From positions 4,092,001 through 4,156,000 of the forward strand of contig JAQOTA010000053.1 of assembly GCA_029532415.1 (NCBI GenBank): a stretch of DNA of 64,000 bases, in the 5' to 3' direction. Position numbers and translations under genes: made by a program. Shown piece after piece: positions 21,515 through 35,084 of the stretch; the first letter of the stretch is position 1, and every line of letters starts with the position of its first letter. This DNA is from Marasmius tenuissimus. Lineage: Eukaryota > Basidiomycota > Agaricomycetes > Agaricales > Marasmiaceae. Under the pieces are notes generated by a model. It made no database searches and was not told the DNA's origin. It worked only from the letters and a program-made list of their open reading frames with translations.

Positions 21515-23967
21515 ATGAGCAGCCCATTCCCCCTCCCAACTCTCGATCACTTGGGTGTCCAATTCTCCCCCTCCAACATTGATGCTGCCAAAATAGCCAC
21601 AGAATGGTTCTCATCCTTCACTGAACGCGTCGCATCTAACAACCCGAGCGGTGTAGCCAGTCTCTTTGCAGCGGAATCGTATTGGCGCGACATGCTAGCC
21701 CTCACATGGGATTTCCGAACCTTCATTGGCATCGACAAGATCAAGCAGTTTCTCAATGGTCGGCTCGACCTCTGTCAACTTAACGATCTCAAACTCCGAG
21801 AAGATGGCTCGTTAATGTTGGCACAACCCCAACCCGACTTGGCCTGGATCCAGTTCTTGTTCGACTTCAAGGTCGGCAAGGTGGGGATCGGGATGGGTAT
21901 AGGTCGGTTGATCCCTCAGTCCGATGGATCATGGAAATGCCATTGCATGTACACGAACCTTGAGGACCTGCAGGGCTTTCCAGAGAAGCTTGGGCCCCTA
22001 CGGAACCCTGAGCCCAGCCACGGTGTTTGGACGGAGAAGAGGAAAGAGGAGGTCGCATTTGAGGACCGCGATCCAGTTGCGTTCATAGTGGGCGCTGGGC
22101 ACACTGGCTTAGAGATCGGCGCTCGCCTCAAGATGCTGGGAATCGACCATCTCATCGTGGACAGGAACGCTCGAGTAGGAGACAATTGGAGAAACCGCTA
22201 TGAAGCTCTGTGTCTTCATGACCCCGTATGTGAGTGACCGTTCTGGAAATTTATAGCCTTTATTATTCTGAATGCCACATTGTGAAGGGTATGGCCATAT
22301 GCCTTATCTCCCGTAGGTCCTTACTACAATACGATGCAACATCCTATTGATCTCGATGTCAGATTCCCGCCCAATTGGCCCGTCTATAGTCCCTCTGCTA
22401 AACTTGCGGGCTGGCTCGAAAGCTATGCCGAAATCATGGAGGTCAATGTTTGGACCTCAGCGAACGTGACAAACGCGTCGTATAACGAACAAACCAAGGA
22501 CTGGAAGGTTACGGTACAGCGATCGGATGAGAAGGAGCGCATTTTCCCGCACATCAAACACGTCATTTTCTGCACTGGTCTCGCTGCAGGAGTACCGAAC
22601 ATGCCCTCCTACCCCGGGATGGTAAGTTTAGTTTTTATTGGACCCTTCTGCAAGTCATGAACGTATACTACGTGCAGGATGTCTTCAAGGGCCAGATACT
22701 TCATTCACTCCAACATAAACGCGCATCAGATCACGCCGGAAAAAAGGTGGTTGTGGTCGGTGCTTGTACATCAGGTAGGTGGAACGAAGTTTTAATCATT
22801 GCACACTGTCGGCTTTTCTTAACCGCAATATCCACGTAGCTCACGACATAGCTTCCGATTACTACCTCAATGGGGTTGGTATGTACCATTTACAGCGTCG
22901 ACTTCCCTTCAGGCGAAACTGACACACTGCCCAGACGTAACCATGTATCAACGAAGCCCAAGCTACATCATGAGCACGAAGAACGGGTGGAAGGTGATGC
23001 TCGAGGGTCAGTGACACCGCTTTCCTCTTACATTTAGTCAAGGCCCTCACCTTTGCTCAGCATTATATGGCGATAACGGAGTTCCAACCGACCTGGCAGA
23101 CAGGCTGAGTGCGTCTTTCCCCCATAAAATGATGGAGAGCGGCCTAGCGCAACGCGCTACGAAAGCGATTGCGGACCTCGATAAGTACGCGTCGTGGTCT
23201 TTCTATATCTGAAGCTGGAAGTTGGACGCTGAGTGTGGATCCACAGGCCACTATTAGACGGCCTCAACAAAGTCGGATTCCGGACTTACTTGGGTATAGA
23301 TGACACCGGACTCGGAAATCTGGTTTGGTCTCGAGTTGGAGGTTACTACTTGGGTATGTCCCCCCTGCGCCGCGTTTCCGAATCTACTTCAAATTACGAT
23401 TTCCCTAGATGTCGGAGCAAGCCAGATGATTATCGATGGCAAAATCAAGTTGAAGAGCGACAGCAAGCTGGAGCGATTCACGGAGACGGGGCTACAATTT
23501 GAAGATGGCAGTGAGCTCACTGCTGACGTTGTCCTTTTCGCTACTGGGTGAGTGTATGTGGCTTGGATGTATCTGGCGCACAGCTGAGATATTTTGCGGC
23601 GTCGTTTTAGGTTCGGGGACGTCAGGGAATACATTCGGAAGATATGTGGAGAGGAAGTGTCGAGCAAGTGCAAGCCGCTTTGGGGCATGAACGAGGAGGG
23701 CGAGATCAACGGGATTTACAGGGATCTCGGTTTCCCTGGATTGTGGTATATCATGGGTGAGTCTATCGCTGAATAGGTCGACACAGAAGCTGATCGCCAA
23801 CCTGGATAGGTAACCTTGCACTTTGCCGGTTCCATACGAAACACGTTGCTCTTCGTAAGTCAGCATTCCAGTTCAAATCGTTTGTTTCGAAACTCACGAT
23901 AAAATCTTCAGAGATCAAGGCGATGGAAGAAGGTGTTTTTGGCACTCGATACGCACTAGAGGCCTAG
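21515..23967 (+). CDS. Flavin-containing monooxygenase, copy 2
   Basis: Tandem duplicate of the gene at 17413, 4.1 kb downstream, with the same exon pattern. It keeps the NTF2-like N-terminal segment, the FAD motif (VGAGHTGLEIGARL, with His-Thr for Gln-Ser of copy 1), the NADPH motif VVVVGACTSAHDI, the stretch PTDLADRLSASFPHKMMESG and the VVLFATGF motif, and ends in the same TRYALEA. Exons are more similar than introns, suggesting selection on the protein. No lesion was seen. The substitution inside the FAD glycine motif falls at positions that tolerate change. Probably cytosolic and functional; substrate unknown. Confidence 0.91.
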
Positions 23968-24244
23968 AGAACGAAGAAAGCTTTGTAGATTTGTATATAT
24001 TAGGAGAAGGGAGAAATAGAAAATGTTTCCGCGAGCAGGGACCTGAAGCATGGATAAGCGCCGGTCGATAAAGCGAGAACAATGAGGGCGGCAAATGCCG
24101 ATTCTCCTCTCTCCCTCTTACTTCCACCTCCTTCTTCCACTTCTTGCTTAGGCGCCTCTGCTCGCGCCCACATTCGTCTATATTCTTCTTGTTTAAACCC
24201 CAGCGATCCCTCATTACCGTCTTTTTTCTTGTATACAAATCGAA

Positions 24245-26059
24245 ATGACCTCTCAACGAAAAGCCTTCCAACCCCATGTCGACGACCACTCGGCATCCGT
24301 GAATGCCATCAAGATTGTGAACCTCCCGAATCATGGTGAGTCCGACATACCAGCGAAATGAAGCCTCGCCTGAACTCTGAATCGACTTTCGGACAGTCAA
24401 TCGCCGTGATGTTATTGCACTATTCAATACGCTTATAGGTCAATCTCGCTCGAAGCACTTCGTTCGCTGGATCTAATATATGCATAGGCGATGTTCAAAG
24501 TACCTCAGAATTTCGAGATGCTATCGGTACCCATATAGAAGTGGTATTTTCATCTCGCGATGCTGCAAAGTAAGTCCACTATGCATACTCTTCTGACAGA
24601 GTTTGACCTCTCCCCAGAAAAGCTTTGTGCATGTCAGGATACACCATTGGCGGCTGTTCATTGTGAGTTAATATGGTTTTAGTTTTCGACAGTCTCGCAT
24701 ATATACACCTCAGACATATCGACTCGCCTTTCCTGATTCGTACTAATCTCGCCATACAGGGCCGTGACACCGGTAGAAAGAGCTGAAGACTGTGTTCCGA
24801 AGCGACTAGATGAACGTCGAAATCTATACGTTCTTGGGATTCCGTTCGACCTCACCAAGTCAGTATTCATAGACTTTCCATCCTTTTTTCCCTACTGACC
24901 CACATTGAAGGGGCGAGTTCACCGCGATATTCTCTCGCTACGGAACGGTCGCTCACTGCGTTGTTCTTGCCACCGTGGACAACGCCTCGCGTCGCAGAGG
25001 TTTTGTAGTCATGTCCTCCCACGAAGAAGCGAAACGTGCGATGATGGCGTTGACTCGTACGCAGATCAAGTGCGTGCTATTGAAAGTCTCTTACCCTACG
25101 GTTGGTTGAACATTTTGTTTGCAGAGGTCACACCATCGATATCTCCTGGTCTATTGTCCAACGTTCTCAAGGGTTTCTCGATGGCGGGGACCGCACCAAT
25201 CTTTTCGAACCTTCCATCAATTCTCCCACTGAGAACACGTACAACGACAATTTTCTGAACCCCGCAGCTTCTTTTGATCCCCTCTCTGCTCAATCTGATG
25301 ATACTTTCACCCTGGTATTCACACCCTCGAACGCCCTCTTGGTTACCAACCTCCCTTTTCTCCTGTTTTCCCAAACCTCAGACTTAGAACCGCTTTTATG
25401 CCCCTTCGGAGAAGTCAAGAAACTTCAAATAATTTCCATTCCTTCCCCGCAAGAAACAACATCCGCCCTGGTGGAGTACACGGACATCTCAAGCGCTCAA
25501 GAGGCGAAGGAATACCTCCAAGGACAATGCTACGCGAACTACAGGATCAACGCCGAATATGCGTGTCTTTCTGCTCCCATGACACCTCAAATTCCTGCTA
25601 CTCCTGAGCTCAACATCGACTACGAAAGTTATTCTTCTCACGATCGTATGGGTTCTATTCAACGAAGCTCCTCTACTCTCCCAGGACCTGCTCGCTGTCC
25701 CTCCCGAGTTGCTTTTGGAGGGCAGAACGCACCTGCTAAACGACCACTACAAGACATCAGTAATTCATCTTACTACACGCCTCAAACTGCGCCACATCAT
25801 ACCTTCTCTGCCTTGTCTACGAAGACTCCAATCTCCCGTACGGGCTCAGCGAGTTCCAAGTGGGTTTCCGTTTCCGAAGTGTCTTGTAACGCCGTGTGCT
25901 AACCCGCCTATCACTGCCAGATGGAGTTTCGATTCTTCTCGATGTTCCTCTCGCAACCAGAATCAGAATCAGACACAGTTTACCTCATATTCCGGTCAAT
26001 CGCAACAGCATCACTCGTTTAGTCACAACAAGGGACGTACATGTGCGATCCATGACTAA
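24245..26059 (+). CDS. RNA-binding protein with three RRM-like regions
   Basis: Starts MTSQRKAFQPHVDDHSASVN. The first RRM-like region (IKIVNLPNH to SLAV) is spread over several short exons and is the weakest. The second is clear: RNP2 LYVLGIPF and RNP1 RRGFVVMSS, followed by IKGHTIDISW. The third starts LLVTNLPFLLFSQT and has ALVEYTDISSAQEAKEYL. The C-terminal third is Ser/Pro/Gln-rich and probably disordered; the last exon begins after CACTGCCAG and ends in GRTCAIHD with a TAA at 26059. The layout recalls fungal multi-RRM regulators of meiosis or mRNA fate, but no specific ortholog is claimed. The gene lies about 280 bp after FMO copy 2 in the same direction. Confidence 0.85.
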
Positions 26060-27272
26060 CATTATCCATCATGTCTACATTGCTTTTCTCTGCCCGCTCG
26101 TCTTCCCTCCCTTGCCATCGCCCTCGATTTCATCGCTGCATTGCACTTCTGCCTTCTCTTGCTCGGCCCATGTCCTCAACCGCATGCATTCCTGTTCTCC
26201 TGCCGAGTTTTTCCCCGTTCCTCTTCATTCCATGACTTTTCGAAGACACTTCATCGTCACCCAAAGTAAGTCTCTCCTGATCAATCTCATACTCTGCTAA
26301 CGCCGAGCCGTTCTAGACAGAAAATTATGCAAACATTCACACAATAGTGATCCGTCCATGGCACATCGTCTTTTCAGTCTTCCCTCACGTCTTTGTAATT
26401 ACTATTAGTATTAGGTACCAACACGTCCAGTAATAGCAGCCTTAATGTCACATAATCGGTACGCAGCGTCAATCTTGTCTATGAGTGTTGAAACGTTCAC
26501 GAAATGCGGCAGGAAAAACTTGTCCTGTGGGAAAATTCTTCGCGCATCCGAGGTACCTTTCCTTCCTTCAACTTGTCTTCAAATTCCTGACTTCTTAGCA
26601 TTCGGTTTGTCATCTAAATTCGCGTTTTGAGGAACGATCAGTCGCATTATTCTTCGGTATGCGTTTCCTGTGGGCCTAGCTCAGGTATAGATAACTGCAC
26701 GTCTTCAATTAGGAGACGGGAGCCTGGTCGAGTTTCTTTCCGTGAGCGGGCTTTTTATGTTCAATAATTCCAATGGCGATACTTCTTTACGCCGTAGCTA
26801 GCAGCGAATCCAAATCCCATCCACAAAGCACCCGGCAAGCGGGAATCCCGAGATAATTTCCGACGCCTGTATTACGATCATCAACGTCGACGTCAATGTC
26901 AACGCGTTGTAGAATTATCCAAGCCTCTTCTGCTACGTTCCTTGCTCGGGACTGGCTTGCAACAGTGAACTGGCCGAGCTGGCGCGTGTTCCACCGTGTC
27001 CTGACTGGAGTTTAGTCCCTTTTCAAACACTCCGTCCGTAGGCGGGACTCATGTCTCGCCTCCGGAATGGGACTTGAGGAGAGCATCTATGTGGACCAGC
27101 TGCCCCACACGCTATATCGTGACCGCGTTCGAGGAACCTGGCGTTTGTATAAGCCCGGCGCAACTTTCTCCTTCGAAACGGACGACGTCCGGAATGCTGA
27201 TCATCAAATGAAGCTAAGACCATGTACTTCCGGCTTTTGGCACCTTTGGGACCTTGTACCTTGACGGGAGTC
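26060..27272. other. Intergenic region upstream of the secreted-protein gene
   Basis: No gene recognised in 1.2 kb; only short open frames. Confidence 0.5.
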
Positions 27273-27280
27273 TATAAAAG
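27273..27280 (+). promoter_or_regulatory. TATA box of the secreted-protein gene
   Basis: TATAAAAG 97 bp before the start codon, followed by a pyrimidine-rich leader (TCTCTCCTCAGC, CTTCTCTGCTCTTACTG), the layout common for highly expressed fungal genes. Confidence 0.65.
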
Positions 27281-27369
27281 CAGGCGATGAGCAGACCTCT
27301 CTCCTCAGCTAGCATTCTCATCGACCGCTCGCTTCTACAGTCCCTTCTCTGCTCTTACTGTCTACTATC

Positions 27370-28222
27370 ATGCGTTTCTCCACTCTTTTCGCTGTGTGCA
27401 CGACCGCTCTGGCTGCAGCTTCTGGCGCGTTCGCCCAGACTACTGAAGGCCAAACCACTGAAGCTGAGGCTTCTTTCGGAGCCTCGTTGGGCGTCAACCT
27501 GAACCCGTACAACCATTACGGTGCTCCCATCCCTCCCTGGGAGACTGGCTGTATCCCCGGATGGTACTATGGAGACAAGAAGGATATTCTCAAGATTATC
27601 ATTCCGTGGTTGAAGGACAACGTACGGACCCCCGAAATTTTTGCTTCCGCACTCGTGGAACTGACGTGCTAACCTATAGCTCATCTGTTTCATCCTCGAT
27701 GTTCTTCACCTCGGTATCAAGTGCCCTCACAAGCCGCCCCCGGGCGATGGCTGGAAGCAAACTTTTAGCGACTACGATGGTGCCATCCAGGCCGACGACT
27801 ACTTGACTTACGGTTTGGTCGATACCGTTGATGGTACGCGTATTTCGATCTACAACGCTGTTTTACGACTCATCCACGAGCTTTCTGTAGACTGCAAGGC
27901 TATGTGTTCTAACGTCGAGGGTTGCACCTTCTTCAACAGTGCGTCCGTTACCTATTGATTCTTCCGTATAATCTCACGCTGACATACGCTTCGACATTTG
28001 CAGCCTACCATGATGTCAACGGAAAGGTACGTTGATCCCCGCTCGTTAATGGGGAATTCCGGAAACTCACCAGCTGTCTCTCAGGACGGAAGTCCTCTCT
28101 TGACATGCTCCCTCTTCAAGTCATGCCACGGCAAAGAGCAGGCCACCAACAAGGGCGGACAGACCCAGCCCGACGGTAGCACCAACTATATCAAGGATAG
28201 TGCCGGATACTGCAAACAATAA
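27370..28222 (+). CDS. Small secreted cysteine-containing protein
   Basis: Starts with a signal peptide (MRFSTLFAVCTTALAAASGAFAQ). The mature part has PYNHYGAPIPPWETGC, then KCPHKPPPGDGWK, and a C-terminal segment with spaced cysteines and aromatic residues: DDCKAMCSNVEGCTFFNTYHD, LTCSLFKSCH, and a final YCKQ. This pattern resembles PAN/apple-like cysteine domains in fungal secreted proteins, some of them reported from fruiting bodies. Five exons are joined by GT...AG introns, one splitting VNGK from DGSP. The strong TATA box and leader suggest high expression. No catalytic motif is seen; the role may be structural or in the cell wall. The family assignment is tentative, the secreted nature firm. 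Confidence 0.8.
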
Positions 28223-28470
28223 GGAATGAGAAGGCCGCTGTTTTTCGTGATCTCTCAGGGATATTCGTAGAATTTGTATGGACTTCCTTGGTCATTGGGT
28301 TTCTTTTCGAGTTTGTTCCTTTTGTGTCGATTACGCTCCTTTCGTGCTGCATAGACATTGGACAATTTCCCCAAAACCTTCTTGGTTGACAACTTGTATT
28401 GTTCGAAAGATAGTTGTAGACAGGGCAGAGACTCATACAGTACATATCACTGGGTCGATAACCCTTCTTC

Positions 28471-30987
28471 TCAGCCACGCAGGGCCTCGCTGAGCGGTGT
28501 GAGTAAGAACCGATTGGGGCTGATTTCGGGTAGTGGTCCGTCTACGGGAGTAGGGGCGAAGGCAGTGGTTGATGGAATGAGATTTCCGCTTCCGTACGTT
28601 GGCTTTGGAGGGGGCGCGACGAACGGGTGGGCTTCAGTATTGAAAACGTCTGTTCGTAACGGGTAGGAAGAAAGGTAAGGAACAAAGAGTTCAACATGAG
28701 AAGATATGATCAGCTGACGTACATTCTTCCAGGGAAATGTGGTTCGGGTCATCGAAGGTGAGGTACCTAGTGATGATCCAGTTGAAAGAACCACCGAGGC
28801 TACTAGTCAGGTTACTCACAAATACTTTAGAACCTCGGCAAACCAAAAACTCTGTGTAAGATCCATCTGTCCTTCCGAGGGATCATCTACGTTGTTTAGT
28901 CCTGCAAAACCGCCGGTCTTCTTCGCGGGGAGGTACTTGTTGAAGCTAGCGATAGCACTGGCAGCTCGGTCGAGGTATCTGTGATCCCCAGTGGCACGCC
29001 AGGCATAGAAGTTGGACTCCAATACCTCAGGTCGGAGTATATATTCGGTGTCGGCGATGTAGAAGCCATGCTTCTCGTAGAATACCGCCTGTGCGGGAGT
29101 GAGATGTCTGTTATTGGAAAAGTCATCCTTGTTAGTGGTTATGTACTGGAAGACTTCTGGGCCAATACCAGTTCTAATCCGAAGAAAAAACAATGAATAA
29201 GTGCGAGAACGTCTGATATAGAAAGGAAAACGTACGCGGTACTAGCGTAAGTATTCCAGCATGCATCTATCAAATCCAATCCAATTTTGACGATAGTGTC
29301 GTTGTTCAAAAGATGTCCCCCTGCAGAAAAATTCAGAACTACGAAGGCCTCCGAGTATGGGACGCGAACCGTAAATCCAGTTTCCGCCGTGAAAGCATGC
29401 CAAGTGAGAGCTGATACCGGTTATCCTAGCGTGTTTACCCGTTCCATCTCGGTCAGCGAGGTATACGTGATGTCCGACAGTTGACGTCTACCATTTCGAA
29501 TTGGTGAAAGGTTCATCCTCTGTGATACTGTGGATCAAACGAGACCCTCACCCTGAGAAGGTGTGTGATAGAAGAGTCAACAGCGGTGGCCCACGTATCC
29601 GCGAATAAGTTGTCATCGGTGTTGGTGAGGCGGGGGTATTTGAGCAGATACTCGAAATAACTGTCCGATCCGCCACCCCACGTCTGGGAGGTGCTCTTCT
29701 CAGTAGCTTGTCAGGGGAGAGCCACATTGACCTCTACTTACTATATGATCGTCCGCGAATTTGCTGGTCTTGGGATCGATTAATTGAGCGGCTAGTCCTT
29801 CAAACTAGCATTGAAAAATCTGATCTCAAGTTTATTTAGACAACATCTACCTGGAAGAGGAGCGGGCTGAGATGTCATTGTTCAATCAGCGTGGAGTATC
29901 TGCTGAGAAACGTGAAAAGACCCTCACAAGGTTTGCGATCGTCCGCACTGCATCAACCGTCAGTCGCTCGTAGGTCTTGTTGCCGGTGTGTTTGGTTAGT
30001 GTAGTCCACTCCAAATCAAGCTGAACACGGACAAAAGGTCAGTGACAACGGTACGACCCCAATATGTGCCCAATCACCGTTCCAGCCTCTGCAATAAGGT
30101 TCTACGACGTTCTATCAGTCAACAAGATAGGGAGAAGTTACAGAATAACGCGCATACTACAGCAATGCTTGGGGTGTTGGTGGAGAAATTGAGCTGGCCG
30201 TATGGAATCGTCTGATCCTAGACATAAAGTAGAGATGGATAAGTGCGTGGTTTCATCTCTCGGGAGGCTAGGGTGATCCTTACAGGTGACTTCCAGGCGT
30301 AGGCCATCTTGTCAGCGACCTCTTGTGCCTTCCGTAATAAAATTTCGTGTTCGTTCCCGCTGAGCTCATAAGCACTAAGAAGTCCTCCTAGGTAGCGAAT
30401 GGTGGTTTCGAAAACGCTTGCAGTACCCGGTAAGGGAGCGTGCAAGGACTCTCGAGGAATAGGCATACCTGACTGTCTGATCATCCTTTTGAGATTTGTT
30501 GAAGTCAATATGGCCGACGAAATCAACGGCCTCCTTGAAGAGATCCTTCAAATCACATTAAGTCTCTGCGTCGACGAAGATGGTTAGGAAATATCCTTAC
30601 ATCGAATCCCATGATGTGCTAGATGGAACATGGTGAACAGGTAGCTGGAGACCGAGACATCAGAACGTACCATGGTGCTCATCGCATCAACGATGGTAGC
30701 TCCCCATCCATTACGATCGTCGTTGGGCTCACCAGAGACTGGCATCAGGTCATCGTGGCCGAAGGCGTACTTCCTAATCGACGAAGAACTTAGAAAACGC
30801 GCCTCCTGGCGGTGCACGAGACTCACCGATACGCGCCGTAGCTACGTTGGAAGATGTCTTTGACGGCCTCTCGTTGTCCAGCGTAGGTTGGCGGCAAGAC
30901 AAGGCCGGGCTTCTGGACCGGGCCCGCTAGTGTTGTGGCTAGAGAGGCGGAGCAGAACATGAGGGTGAAAGAACGAGTCAAGACCAT
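28471..30987 (-). CDS. GH47 alpha-1,2-mannosidase, copy A
   Basis: Class I alpha-mannosidase that trims alpha-1,2-linked mannose from N-glycans. It starts with a secretory leader ([22 protein letters not shown]), without the long cytoplasmic-TM anchor of Golgi enzymes, so it may be secreted. Conserved blocks in order: [19 protein letters not shown] plus HIMGFD across an intron, [17 protein letters not shown] with the first catalytic Glu, [13 protein letters not shown] with the catalytic Asp, [26 protein letters not shown] with another catalytic Glu, and FNTEAHPF with the Ca-binding Thr. It ends in a Pro-rich tail. About ten exons. A Met seven codons upstream (31008) is in frame; the chosen start agrees with copy C. 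First of three tandem copies. Confidence 0.9.
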
Positions 30988-32573
30988 CTTTCCAAGCGCC
31001 AAAACCACAAGTCAAGAGGGATGGTAAGAGCCCAACGAGCTCAAGCTTCTTATACAGCCCCGAAAGGTCTATTACCACATGTCCTCGGAGGTTATGGACA
31101 GTCATTGGATAGGAAGCATTCTGCGCCCGTCGCTTTTTTAGCTGCTCTCGCTTCTGACCAGGAGGCCAAGGGTAATTGAACGCCGCCATGCAAGTAAGGT
31201 TGATTGATTATTTGCACTTTGGCGTGAACAACTTCTGTTGGCTTGTTAATATTGGGATGGAGCCACATGACAGATGAGAACCATGCTCTTTGGGCGGGCG
31301 ACCACAAGGCCCTCTTGCTGTTACTCGAGGCGTCGCTCGATGTCCGACATGATTAGGCACGCCCGCACTGCCTTCTGAATACGTTATCCGAGAGAGTTCG
31401 TGAAATGTGACGCGGTTGAGAATTAGAAATACCCAATTCCGCCCAAATCCCAAGTTTCGAAAAGCACTGTGAGTGAGCGCTGCACTGGTTTCGCTTGCCA
31501 GTGTGCAGTTGACCTGCTAAGAATACATCCAAGCTGCTGAATTTGAGTCGCAACACGAGTAGTGTCTGACGTGCCGGGTGCTGTAACTTGCTTTAACTAG
31601 ACCTTGTTTTTCCAGGGTCTGTTATCACCGTCATCCCCTTCAGGCCCCAGGTCCCACAAAAGCGCTATAGTCATCAGACGCAAGTCAGACGACAAGAATG
31701 GAGATGAGTACAGTCGAAGGCCGCACAGAAGACTCAGATCGTGTCCAATATACACTGTCTCCTATTTTCGCAACGTCTAGTCATACCATCGCTCGACGCC
31801 TCGAAAAACCTCAATGCACAGCCGTTCCCATACTGTGAGGTTATCGTTACTCATCGTCCTTCACTTCAATGCGATTCCCAGATACGGCGATGGTCGTCCC
31901 ACAGCGTCCCACTTGATCGAATGTCGGTTGAAATAACCTATGGGAGTAGATAATAGCTTTGGTTGCGTCTTGAGTACGATTATTGCATTGTTGCTGGAGG
32001 AACTGATGCCACACGGGAGGAGAACAGAGAGTTGGTTACCGACGCGAATGTCATCGCGTGGTTTTATTTGGATCTATTGATGATCGTTGGGGTATATTGG
32101 TCCTTCTGACAGTTGGCATCCTTTGGCGTGTGCAGTTCACCGGGCGCCTTTCTACTTGAAGGTGTAATACTTCTCTCTGGAGCCGCGAAGCATTACTTGT
32201 TGGACCCGCAATCTCACCTGTGTAGAAGTTGTATGAACAAAAAGTCAAGTTGGGCTGGGGAGGGGAACGCCTGCCGTGCTTGTGTTAGAGTTATTATCAG
32301 CAAGCGGCACCATCTTTTGCAGGGACCTCGACCTCAGACTAAGTGTATCAAGGACGTCGATGATTAATGTAGGCAGTCAGAAACGAGAAGGCTGCTTCCC
32401 GGGATCTCTCGGGGATATTTGTGGGTTATTATGTATGGTCGCATTCCTTTCGCGTTGCTCAGACATTGGACGATCCTTTTCCTCAAATCTTTCTTGACGA
32501 CAGCTTGTATTGTTTGAAAATAGTCGCAGACAGATACCCTTACAGCATAGATGACTCGATTTGTGTCCCTCCT
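30988..32573. other. Intergenic repeat unit between GH47 copies A and B
   Basis: Similar to 35085-36471 and 38991-40224; shared landmarks are CTGTTATCACCGTCA, CAAGTCAGACGAC and CATCGCGTGG. It contains the promoter of copy A (minus-strand TATAAGAAG near 31045) and the 3' flank of copy B. No gene recognised. Confidence 0.6.
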
Positions 32574-35084
32574 TCAGTCATGCAGGAGCTCGCTGAGCGG
32601 CGTAGGCAAGAACCGATTGGGGCTGATTTCGGGTAGAGGCCCGTCTTCGACGGGAGTGGGGGCGAAGGAGGTGGTCGTTGGGATGAGATTTCCGCTCCCA
32701 TATGTTGACTTTGGAGGGGGCGCGACGAATGGATGGGCCTCGGTATTGAAGACATCTATCCAGAACAAAAAGTAAGAGACGAGGAATTCAGCGACAGGAG
32801 ATATGATAAATGGCGTACATTCGTCGAGGGAAATGTGGCTCGGGTCGTCGAAGGTGAGGTACCTAGTAATGATTCGTCTAAAAGAACTACCGAAACTACT
32901 TGTCGGGCGACTCACAGGTACTTCAGAACCTCAGCAAACCAGAAACTATCGGTAGTATCAATCTGTCCCTCGAAAGGGTCGTCTACGTTGTTTAGTCCTG
33001 CAAAACCGCCGGTCTTCTTAGCGGGGAGGTACTTGTTGAAGCTCACGATAGCACTGGCAGCTCGGTCGAGGTATTTGTGATCCCCAGTGGCACGCCATGC
33101 GTAGAAGTTGGATTCCAACACCTCAGGTCGGAGCATATAATCGGCGCCTGTAATATAGAAGCCATGCTTTTCGTAGAATACCGCCTGTGCTGGAGTGAGA
33201 TGTCTGTTATTGGAAAAGTCATCCTTGTTGGTGCTTATGAACCGGAAGACTTCTGGGCCGATACCAGTTCTGATTAGGAAGACACAATGAATGGCTGCGA
33301 GAACATCTGATACAGAAAGGAAAACGTACGCGGTACTAGCGTAAGTATTCCAGCATGCGTCTGTCAAATCCAATCCGATTTTGACGATAGTGTCGTTGTT
33401 CAAAAGACGCCCCCCTGCAAAGAAATTCGGAACTATAAAGACCTCCGGGTACGGTACACATACCATAGATCCAGTTTCCGCCGTGGAAGCACGCCAGATG
33501 AGAGCTGACATCAGTTATCCTGGTGTGTTTACCCGTGCCATCTCGGTCAGCGAGGTATACGTGATGTCCGACAGTTGACGTCTACCATTTCGGATTGGTG
33601 AAAGATTCATCCTCTGTGATACTGTAGATAAAACGTGATCCTTACTCTGAGAAGGTGTGTGATAGAAGAGTCCACGGCAGTGGCCCACGTATCCGCGAAT
33701 AGATTATCATCGGTGTCGGTGAGGCGGGGGTATTTAATCAGATACTCGAAATAACTGTCTGATCCACCACCCCACGACTACGGGGCGTTCTTGTCAGTAA
33801 TTTGTAAGTGGAGAACCACACTTCGGCCTATACTCACTATGAGATCATCTGTAAATCTGCTGGTCTTCGGGTCGATGTGTTGGGCGGCTAGACCTGCAGA
33901 CCAGCATTCATAAAGCTGATCTCAGGCTCGTGGAGACCACATTTACCTGGAAGAGGAGCGGGCTGGGATGCGATTGAACAATCAGCATGAAGCATAGAGG
34001 AACCGTGTGAAAAGTGGCCCTCACAAGATTTGCAATAGTTCGCACTGCATCGACCGCCAGTCGCTCGTAAGTCTTGTTGCCAGTGTATTTGGTCAAAGTG
34101 GTCCACTCCAAATCAAGCTGGACACGAACGAAAGGTCAGTATCAACCTTGCCACCTCAATGCGTGCCCAATTACCGTTCCGGCCTCCGCAATGTTGCTCT
34201 TAGACAACAAATCAGAATCAGCGTCGCCAAGATAAGGAAGGAATGCTACATAACACGCTCACTGTTGCTATAACCGGCTTATTGTTGGAGAAATCGAGGA
34301 AACCGTACGGAAGGGTCTGATCCTAAACATAGTAGAGATGGTTAAGCGTGTGGTTTTATCTCTCGGGAGTCCAGACTGGTCCTTACATGTGACCGCCAGG
34401 CGTGGGTCATCTTGTCTGCAACCTCCTGTGCCTTCTTCAACAAGATTTCGTGCTTCTTCCCGCTGAGCTCATAGGCACTAAGGAGCCCTCCAAGGTAGCG
34501 GATAGTCGTTTCAAAAACGCTTAAGGTGCTCGGTAAGAGGATATGAGAGTCCGAGGAATGGGCATACCTGACTGTCTCGCCTGTTTTAGATTTGCTAAAA
34601 TCAATATGGCCGACGAACCTGACAGCCTCATTAAAAAAGTCCTTCACATCACGATAAGTCTCCGTGTAATCGTAGATGACTAGGAAACCCCCCCACATCG
34701 AATCCCATAATAAGCTAGATGGGTATATCAAACAGGTATACTGAAAGCTGAGGCATCAAAGCGTACCATGGTGCTCATCGCGTCAACGATGGTAGCTCCC
34801 CATCCATTACGACCGTCGTCGAACCCGCCAGAGACGGGCATAAGGAAATCGTGGCCGAACGCGTGTTTGCTGGTCAGTGAAATTGATAAAAATGCGCCTC
34901 CCGACAGTGCTTCAAAGACTCACCGGTAAGCGTCATAGCTACGCTGGAAGATGTCCTTGACAGCCTCTCGTTGTCCGGCGTATGTTGGCGGCAAGACGAG
35001 GTCTGACTTCTGGACCGGACCCGCCAGCGTCGTGGAGAGGGAGGTGAAGCAGAGTAGTAGAGAGAAAGAACGGGTTGAGAACAT
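32574..35084 (-). CDS. GH47 alpha-1,2-mannosidase, copy B
   Basis: Tandem duplicate of copies A and C. Signal peptide [22 protein letters not shown]; an alternative Met at 35105 is in frame. The catalytic blocks [54 protein letters not shown] and FNTEAHPF are all intact, as is DAMSTM plus LIMGFD across its intron. One acceptor differs from the sister copies (CCCCGTAG before TCGTGGGG). The C-terminal tail ends LSELLHD. No frame break was seen in the conserved exons. Same extracellular or secretory-pathway mannosidase role inferred. Confidence 0.88.
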
